This document shows positions 60,690-64,000 of a stretch of 64,000 nt of DNA, in pieces. The translations under genes and the position numbers were made by a program. Origin of the DNA: Pseudogemmobacter lacusdianii (GTDB taxonomy: Bacteria > Pseudomonadota > Alphaproteobacteria > Rhodobacterales > Rhodobacteraceae); the NCBI RefSeq assembly GCF_030848395.1, contig NZ_JAVDBT010000006.1, forward strand, positions 124,001 to 188,000. The letters run 5' to 3'. The notes under the pieces were generated by a model, which saw nothing but the letters and a program-made list of their open reading frames with translations, did not search any database and was not told the DNA's origin. Numbering within the stretch: position 1 is the first letter of the stretch; each line of letters starts with the position of its first letter.

Positions 60690-61706
60690 TCAGGCGCGGC
60701 GGCGGTGGGCGATGCGCAAAAGGGAGCGCTCCATCAGCGCCATGCCGGGGGCGCGTGAGGAGGAGCGCAGGGTGAGGTCGGCGTCGAGCAGGTCGGTGAT
60801 CGCGGCCTCAAGCACCGGGAGCGCCCAGCCGCGGGCTTGGGCCTGCATCTGGTCGCGGCGCGGGCCGAAGACGCGGGCGCGCATCAGGCCGGATTGAAGG
60901 CCGCCGGGGTCGGTCATCGCGATATGCAGGCTGCGGAAATGCCGCAAGGCGCCGATGCAGATGGTGACGGGCAAGAGCCCCTGCCCTTCCAGCCGACGCA
61001 TCAGCAGGCCAAGGTCGCGCGAGCGGCCCTCGGCGGCGGCGCGGATCAGCTCATCCACTTCGGCATCAATGGTGGCGGGCGCCATAGCGGCGACCTCGGC
61101 CGGGGTCAGCTCCCCCTCATCGCCATGTTTATAAAGGGCGATTTTCTCAAGCGTCTGGCGGAAATCGCCGGGATCAAGCGCGCGGGCCAGCGTGGTCAGG
61201 TCAGCCATCGCATCTTGCGAGATGCGGCGCAGACCGGCTTTGGCAAGTTCGGCTTCGATCTCATCGCGGCTGGGCGGTTCGTCATAAAGCCCGATGCAGA
61301 TGGCATTGGGGGCTTTTTCAAACAGGCCCTTGAGGCTGTTTTTCGCGGTCAAAGAGCCGGCGGTGACGATGATATTGGCGTCCCCCGGCTGCCAATCGCG
61401 CAAGGCAAGGCCGATGACTTCGGTCAGGCCTTCGGTCGCGTCTTCGACAAAGGCGACGCGGGGGCCGGGGAAGAAGCCGATCTCTTTGATCGCATCGAGC
61501 AGAAGCGAGGCGTCTTTGCGCAAATCCGAGGCGGCGATGCGCGAGAGGCGCATTTCGCCCTCGCCCTGCGGGCCGATCAAAGCGGCGATCGCTTCTTGCC
61601 GCTTCAGGGCGACCCGCATCGGATCGGCGCTGAAGATCAAGAGACCCGCGCGGTTGGGATCGGGTTTGGCGCAATAGCGCGCCGCTTCGGCGCCCTTCAG
61701 GATCAC
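60690..61706 (-). CDS. holA: DNA polymerase III subunit delta
   Basis: 338 residues. HolA opens the sliding clamp in the clamp-loader. Domain I is a RecA-like fold with LLIFSADPMRVALKRQEAIA in place of a canonical P-loop, and domain III is helical, with LALPVLEAAITDLLDADLTL-type helices. The gene follows lptE (ATGA overlap), the standard neighbourhood. Weak sequence conservation of HolA makes context important here. Confidence 0.92.
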   Translation of the reverse strand: MILKGAEAARYCAKPDPNRAGLLIFSADPMRVALKRQEAIAALIGPQGEGEMRLSRIAASDLRKDASLLLDAIKEIGFFPGPRVAFVEDATEGLTEVIGLALRDWQPGDANIIVTAGSLTAKNSLKGLFEKAPNAICIGLYDEPPSRDEIEAELAKAGLRRISQDAMADLTTLARALDPGDFRQTLEKIALYKHGDEGELTPAEVAAMAPATIDAEVDELIRAAAEGRSRDLGLLMRRLEGQGLLPVTICIGALRHFRSLHIAMTDPGGLQSGLMRARVFGPRRDQMQAQARGWALPVLEAAITDLLDADLTLRSSSRAPGMALMERSLLRIAHRRRA

Positions 61707-62194
61707 GGCAGTTTGGCCGCCTCGGCGATCAGCCGGGCGACGATCTGATCGGCCAAAAGCCGCATCAGCCGGTAGGCGGCACTCTCCTCGGCGGCGAGGC
61801 CCGCCACGGTCGAGCCGGTGGCGGCGTAAGAGGTGAAGCTTTGCACCTGCCCGCCGGTGATCCGCGCGCCGGTTTGGGCATCGGTCAGGGTGTAATCGAT
61901 CACGCCGGTGAGGTTGTAGCGGGTGATCCGTTGGTCGGTGGTGAGACCCACTCCGACCGAATCGGTGCGGATCGTATAGGCAAGATCGTAAAGACGCTCT
62001 TCGGTCCGACCGAGGCGCTCTTCGATTCGCTCAACGAAATCAAAGCCGTTCTTGTCGGAAGGATCGGCGACGCGCACCGATCCCATCAGCCGGGTTGCGG
62101 CCCCACCGGGCGCATAGGCCGGGGTGAAACCGCAAGCTGCCAGCCCCGCAAGCGGGACCAGCGCGAGAAAGCTGCGACGGCTATACGACGACAT
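61703..62194 (-). CDS. lptE: LPS assembly lipoprotein LptE
   Basis: 163 residues. Signal peptide with lipobox [16 protein letters not shown] (Cys about 22), then the LptE-type beta-alpha fold: [20 protein letters not shown] and [16 protein letters not shown]. LptE sits in the outer membrane and plugs the LptD barrel that places LPS on the surface. It overlaps leuS upstream (14 bases) and holA downstream (four bases), the typical leuS-lptE-holA order. Confidence 0.92.
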   Translation of the reverse strand: MSSYSRRSFLALVPLAGLAACGFTPAYAPGGAATRLMGSVRVADPSDKNGFDFVERIEERLGRTEERLYDLAYTIRTDSVGVGLTTDQRITRYNLTGVIDYTLTDAQTGARITGGQVQSFTSYAATGSTVAGLAAEESAAYRLMRLLADQIVARLIAEAAKLP

Positions 62195-64000
62195 TGATGA
62201 TGCGCCCCGGAACGACGATGATCTTCTTAACCGCAGTGCCGGCCAAGAATTTGGTCACATCTTCATTCGCCAGCGCCAGCTTTTCAACCTCGGCCGCAGG
62301 CATATCCTTGGGCACGCTGATTTCCGCCCGACGCTTGCCATTGATCTGGATCGGCAAGGTCACGGTGTCATCGATCAAGAGCGCCGGGTCAGCCTTCGGC
62401 CAAGCGGCCAGAGCGCAGAGGCCAGCGCCGCCCTGCATCGCCCAGATTTCTTCGGCGAGGTGGGGGGTCATCGGCTGCATCAGCTGCGCAAGGGTGCGGA
62501 TCGCCTCTTTGATCACCGGGGTCGAAGCATCGGCGCGGCTGATCGCATTGGCAAAGCCGTAAAGTGCCGCAATCGCCTTGTTGAAGGCAAAGCTTTCGAT
62601 GCTGCGGGTGACCTCATCCACGGCTTTCGCGGTGGTGCGGGCAAGGTCTTTATCGCCGCCGCCTTGGTGATCGGCGGGCATATCGGCGATGCGGGCCGAG
62701 AGGCCCCAGACGCGGGAGAGGTGCTTGAACGCGCCCTCGGCCCCCGAGGCGGTCCATTCCACATCCCGCTCGGGCGGGCTGTCGGACAGGACGAACCAAC
62801 GCGCGGTATCGGCACCGAATTGCGCGATGATGTTCATCGGGTCGACGACGTTTTTCTTAGATTTCGACATTTTGGCCGAGGGGATGACCTCGACCGCAGT
62901 GCCGTCTTTCAGCGTCGCACCATTCTCGCCACGGATGATATCTTCGGGCAGGTGATAGACCGGGCGGCCGCGCTCGTCGCGGGTGAGATAGATCTCATGG
63001 GTGACCATGCCTTGGGTGAAGAGCGCGTTGAAGGGCTCGGTCGCTTTGGCAGGCAGGTGGCCGGTCTTGTGCATCGCGCGGGCGAAGAAGCGCGAATAGA
63101 GGAGGTGGAGAATCGCATGCTCGATCCCGCCGATATATTGGTCAACGTTCATCCAATATTCAGCATCTTCCGCCACGGTCGGGGTGGAAGCGCGGGGCGC
63201 GGTGAAGCGGGCGTAATACCAAGACGAATCGACGAAAGTGTCCATCGTGTCGGTTTCGCGCTTGGCCGCGGCGCCGCATTTCGGGCAGGCGGTGTCGCGC
63301 CAAGTGGCGTGACGGTCCAAGGGGTTGCCGGGTTTGTCGAAGGCCACGTCATAGGGCAGCTCGACCGGTAGGTTTTCTTTCTTCTCCGGCACCACACCGC
63401 AAGCGGCGCAATGCACCACCGGAATCGGGCAGCCCCAATAGCGCTGGCGCGAGATGCCCCAGTCGCGCAGACGGAATTTGGTCACGCCGGTGCCAAAGCC
63501 CTTGGCTTCAGCAAAAGCGATGGCGGCGGCGATGGCGTCATCGCCGGTTTGGATCTCTTCGCCCGCAAAGCCACGGATGTATTGGACTTTTTCGGTCTTG
63601 GCGGGGACGAAAGGCTCGGCCAGCGGGGCTTCGTCCGCGCCTTGCGCGGTGAAGACCTGCGGGATGGAAAGCCCGTATTTGGTGGCAAATTCAAAGTCGC
63701 GCTGATCATGCGCCGGGCAGCCAAAGATCGCACCGGTGCCGTAATCCATCAGCACGAAATTCGCGATATAGACCGGGAGTTCGATCGAGGCGTCGAGCGG
63801 GTGGCGCACTTTGATGCCGGTATCGACACCGATCTTCTCGGCGGTCTCGATCTCTTCGGCGGTGGTGCCGCCCTTGCGGCATTCCTCAAGGAAAGCGGCG
63901 ACATGCGGCAGATGCGCCAAGGCCTTGGCCAAGGGGTGATCGGCGGCAATGGCAGCAAAGCTTGCGCCCATCAACGTATCGGGGCGGGTGGTATAAACCT
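62181..64000 (-). CDS. leuS: Leucyl-tRNA synthetase, C-terminal part (start outside window)
   Basis: The last 606 codons are present. The frame enters the window with [14 protein letters not shown], the editing-domain motif, so the N-terminal HIGH region lies beyond 64000. Zinc-like cysteines appear in [15 protein letters not shown] and PKCGAA. The catalytic KMSKS is intact ([14 protein letters not shown]). The anticodon-binding and C-terminal domains end in [15 protein letters not shown]. It is the first known gene of the leuS-lptE-holA run. Confidence 0.97.
   Translation of the reverse strand, partial: VYTTRPDTLMGASFAAIAADHPLAKALAHLPHVAAFLEECRKGGTTAEEIETAEKIGVDTGIKVRHPLDASIELPVYIANFVLMDYGTGAIFGCPAHDQRDFEFATKYGLSIPQVFTAQGADEAPLAEPFVPAKTEKVQYIRGFAGEEIQTGDDAIAAAIAFAEAKGFGTGVTKFRLRDWGISRQRYWGCPIPVVHCAACGVVPEKKENLPVELPYDVAFDKPGNPLDRHATWRDTACPKCGAAAKRETDTMDTFVDSSWYYARFTAPRASTPTVAEDAEYWMNVDQYIGGIEHAILHLLYSRFFARAMHKTGHLPAKATEPFNALFTQGMVTHEIYLTRDERGRPVYHLPEDIIRGENGATLKDGTAVEVIPSAKMSKSKKNVVDPMNIIAQFGADTARWFVLSDSPPERDVEWTASGAEGAFKHLSRVWGLSARIADMPADHQGGGDKDLARTTAKAVDEVTRSIESFAFNKAIAALYGFANAISRADASTPVIKEAIRTLAQLMQPMTPHLAEEIWAMQGGAGLCALAAWPKADPALLIDDTVTLPIQINGKRRAEISVPKDMPAAEVEKLALANEDVTKFLAGTAVKKIIVVPGRIINVVV

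Noticed and set aside
1-64000. Mobile elements, prophage, CRISPR arrays, tRNA or rRNA genes
   Set aside because: No transposase, integrase, phage structural gene, regular spacer-repeat array or recognisable tRNA cloverleaf was found on either strand by reading. Small tRNA genes could be missed without a scan.

Overview
This is a GC-rich stretch of a Rhodobacterales (Rhodobacteraceae-type) alphaproteobacterial chromosome. The assignment rests on gene content and order: a TrcR/DUF1013 regulator, COQ9, a DUF6173 protein, a short aa3-oxidase subunit IV, phaA-phaB, the mobA-mobB pair, a Trm112/LON-domain pair, ETF-quinone oxidoreductase, and the leuS-lptE-holA chain. No rRNA, tRNA, CRISPR array, insertion sequence or prophage was recognised. 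Genes are tightly packed and no gene-free stretch exceeds about 270 bases, so the gaps hold only promoters, terminators and small repeats.

Layout. 1-3.5 kb: 3'-truncated ftsK preceded by a DapC-like aminotransferase (minus). 3.8-7.7 kb: carboxynorspermidine dehydrogenase and nspC (spermidine synthesis) and an amidase. 7.8-11.6 kb: a ubiquinone-type FAD hydroxylase, Trm112-like protein, LON-domain protein, a thioredoxin-TPR co-chaperone and tag. 11.7-15.7 kb: an EAL protein, phaA and phaB (polyhydroxybutyrate) separated by a strong terminator, and a DMT exporter. 15.7-24.2 kb: DUF465, a TrmN6-like methyltransferase, DUF2007, polyprenyl diphosphate synthase, ispE, a TPR lipoprotein-like exported protein, ETF-QO, greA and a membrane coiled-coil protein. 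24.2-32.2 kb: a GNAT enzyme, a DUF429-like protein, mobB, mobA, a lipoprotein, aa3 subunit IV, DUF6173, an MBL hydrolase, a DmdC-like acyl-CoA dehydrogenase and a Sua5-type tRNA enzyme. 32.3-39.4 kb: mscL, ald with divergent lrp, an aquaporin, a small DUF1127-like protein, rpsU, COQ9, a quinone oxidoreductase, RNase T2 and trcR.

39.5-58.5 kb is the accessory part. A nine-gene minus-strand operon (50555 to 39498) joins a peptide-type ABC importer to three hydrolases (S15/CocE, M14 deacylase, S9) and a TetR regulator. Divergent to it is a two-gene operon: a trimethylamine-dehydrogenase-like iron-sulfur flavoprotein translationally coupled to a non-pyrrolysine MttB-family methyltransferase. A polyamine-type ABC importer converges on that pair. 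Together these look like a catabolic island for an N-methylated or peptide-like nitrogen compound, and this is the best candidate for an undescribed system. Palindromic -35 regions between the two divergent operons suggest joint control.

58.8-64 kb returns to core genes: a secreted CAP-domain protein, an HPP-CBS membrane protein, a small unknown protein, holA, lptE and leuS (5' end outside the window).

Non-coding highlights: a terminator-like hairpin in the greA leader, a palindrome matching the PhaR operator pattern upstream of the small protein at 35310, two copies of a dispersed palindromic intergenic element (9045 and 56151), and stem-loops just after each ABC binding-protein gene.
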